8,096 bases of DNA from an uncultured Beijerinckiaceae bacterium. Lineage in GTDB: Bacteria; Pseudomonadota; Alphaproteobacteria; Rhizobiales; Beijerinckiaceae. This document shows positions 6,944 to 8,096 of the stretch, piece after piece. The notes under the pieces are model-generated. The model was not told the origin of the DNA. It made no database searches and worked only from the letters and a program-made list of their open reading frames with translations. The stretch's first letter is position 1. Each line of letters starts with the position of its first letter. Location of the stretch: positions 1-8,096 of the forward strand of contig CALMGA010000070.1 of NCBI GenBank assembly GCA_937863205.1, given 5' to 3'. The position numbers were made by a program, and so were the translations under genes.

Positions 6944-7141
6944 GGCGTCGCCGGCCCCGCGGCGCGCGGCAGGCCCTGGCCGCCGGTTCTCCAAACCTCG
7001 ACGGCCGCTTCACGGGTTTGTGCCCGACGCCGCGCGCGTGGTCGCCGCAAATCCCTCGCATTTAACTTCGATCGGATAAGACTGTGCGCTTCACGGCCGG
7101 CTTCGTGGACGCTGCGGGACCGACTGCCTAAGGCTTCGTGA
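6944..7141. other. Spacer between glycerate kinase and sensor kinase genes, with a repeated 9-mer
   Basis: 198 bases without a gene. The first half is GC-rich with weak stem potential (CCGGC...GCCGG) but no T-run, so no terminator is called. The second half is less GC-rich around ATTTAACTTCGATCGGATAAG (7061-7081) and could hold a promoter, but no -35/-10 pair at proper spacing stands out. GGCTTCGTG occurs at 7099-7107 and again at 7132-7140, the second ending two bases before the ATG of the next gene. Confidence 0.4.
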
Positions 7142-8096
7142 ATGCCGTCGCCTCGCGCTGATACTCCGGGCACGGTTGCGGAAGGGTACGCGGGCACGAT
7201 GGATGACGTTTGGTTCGGATCGGGGCTGACGCATCGCGACGTGGACACCATCGTACGGGCGCTGTCGCTTCGCGAGAACAGGCCGGCGCCGCTGCTTGCC
7301 ATCGCCGATCGCGGTAGCCGGCTCGTTCTGGCCAGCCGGGCCCTGTTTCGCTTCTTCGACGTGGAGGACGTGCGCTCGTTGGGGGCCCGGCTGCTCACCG
7401 GCCGCGACCCCGGTGCGCGCCGCCTCGCCGCCCTGTGCCAAAACCTCGCGATCAACGGGGCGCCTCGCCTGGAACGGCTGCGCTTCTCCGTCGGCCCCGC
7501 AAGCGAGGTCGTCACGTTCCTGTGCCGCCGCATCCTGCTGGACGGCAGCCAGCCTTTGTTCATCGCCGCCGCGCTTGGTTTGAATATCGACCAGATGCCG
7601 GCGCGGGATGCGGCGCCGGCCGCCGGCGCGGTCGGGAGCGAGGCTGAGCCGTCTTCGCTTGCCGAACCGGCGCTTGCAAGCCGTCCCGAGGAGGGTCGTC
7701 CGGGATCGAAAGCCGCGCTTCAAGTCGCTGGGCCGAAGGCCGCGCCGCCCCCGACCGGACCCGCCGAGATCGCGCCCGCAGAGATCGCGCCCGAGCGGTC
7801 CGCGGCCATGCTGCCTGCGCCGGAGCCGGCCGCGCCCGAACCCTTGCCGGGCGTCGAGGATGTCGAAGCGATCCTGCGCGCCCGCTGGCCGGACGCCCGC
7901 ACCCTCCGCTTTCTTTGGCAAACCGACGGCGATCTGGTTTGCACCCGGCTCGGCCCGACGCTCGCCGAGGCGCTCGGTCCGTCGCTCGCGGTCCTCGGCG
8001 TGACGAAGAAGGAGAAGGTCGAACCGCGCAGCGGGCTGCCGCTCCGCAACACGATCGCCGCCTGGTTCGGGGCGCTCGGGATCGGCGAGTTCGATC
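7142..8096 (+). CDS. N-terminal part of a PAS-type sensor histidine kinase (cut by window edge)
   Basis: The first 318 residues of a longer protein open to the window end. Residues ~28-150 form a PAS-like sensory module: PAPLLAIADRGSRLVLASRALFRFF, then LGARLLTGRDPGARRLAAL, then GAPRLERLRF and a CRR-x-LLDG segment. An Ala/Pro/Glu-rich linker (~160-235) follows. A second module opens with VEAILRARWPDARTLRFLWQTDGD (~240-260), the FLWQ-D start seen in the PAS regions of Rhizobiales kinases. No signal peptide or membrane span is visible, so it is probably cytoplasmic. The layout resembles DivJ/PleC/PdhS-type cell-cycle kinases, but the kinase core would lie right of the window, so the class is inferred from the N-terminus. 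ATG 7142 directly follows an in-frame TGA and has AAGG 8 bases upstream. ATG 7199 (MDDVWFG) is a real alternative that would drop 19 residues. Confidence 0.65.
   Translation, partial: MPSPRADTPGTVAEGYAGTMDDVWFGSGLTHRDVDTIVRALSLRENRPAPLLAIADRGSRLVLASRALFRFFDVEDVRSLGARLLTGRDPGARRLAALCQNLAINGAPRLERLRFSVGPASEVVTFLCRRILLDGSQPLFIAAALGLNIDQMPARDAAPAAGAVGSEAEPSSLAEPALASRPEEGRPGSKAALQVAGPKAAPPPTGPAEIAPAEIAPERSAAMLPAPEPAAPEPLPGVEDVEAILRARWPDARTLRFLWQTDGDLVCTRLGPTLAEALGPSLAVLGVTKKEKVEPRSGLPLRNTIAAWFGALGIGEFD
7766..7795 (+). repeat. Tandem 15-bp repeat in the kinase linker
   Basis: GAGATCGCGCCCG followed by CA in the first copy (7766-7780) and AG in the second (7781-7795) gives back-to-back in-frame copies. 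They encode EIAPA-EIAPE at residues ~209-218. This looks like a slippage duplication in a disordered linker that tolerates length change. Confidence 0.7.

Noticed and set aside
6944..7000. Possible terminator after the glycerate kinase
   Set aside because: The GC-rich complementary segments are imperfect and no T-run follows, so intrinsic termination is not supported.
7061..7080. TTAA near the sensor kinase as a second CtrA box
   Set aside because: After TTAA and 7 bases the sequence reads CGGA, not a TTAA-like half-site.

Overview
The window looks like chromosomal DNA of a high-GC alphaproteobacterium, probably of the order Hyphomicrobiales (Rhizobiales). The reasons are the strong G/C third-position bias, a PodJ-type polarity protein with Sel1 repeats, a sensor kinase start typical of that order, a MOFRL-type glycerate kinase and a CtrA-like box. 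I cannot name a genus from the sequence.

Left part (1 to about 1677) is a worn-out integration hotspot. A degraded tyrosine-recombinase (integrase) gene on the + strand (39-1116) has lost its N-terminus and carries an in-frame TAA and a frameshift at a G6 run. It points into the 3' end of a tRNA-Pro(CGG) gene on the - strand (1131-1207) and stops 14 bases short of it. This is the usual layout of an integrative element that used the tRNA 3' end as attachment site. Beyond the tRNA lies what I read as the last ~60 codons of an ISAs1-like transposase (1273-1455, - strand), then about 220 bases with no gene I can recognise.

Middle part (1678-2350) has a MerR-family regulator on the - strand (1678-2100, start fixed by a strong Shine-Dalgarno) and a control region shared with the divergent + strand gene. 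It contains a perfect 6-3-6 palindrome (2164-2178) and a one-mismatch CtrA-type box (2230-2244).

Right part (2351-8096) is a co-directional + strand group. First comes a 1104-residue PodJ-like polarity factor: conserved N-terminal helix, coiled coils, Pro/Ala-rich stretches, one membrane span, then four periplasmic Sel1 repeats. Twelve bases after its stop a glycerate 2-kinase starts at a TTG. After a 198-base gap follows the N-terminal 318 residues of a large multidomain protein that resembles PAS-containing sensor histidine kinases of the DivJ/PleC/PdhS type; it runs off the right edge. A polarity scaffold, a cell-cycle-type kinase and a CtrA-like box close together suggest a cell-polarity/cell-cycle locus, with the glycerate kinase as a metabolic neighbour. 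I found no CRISPR array, toxin-antitoxin pair, defence system or clearly new system.
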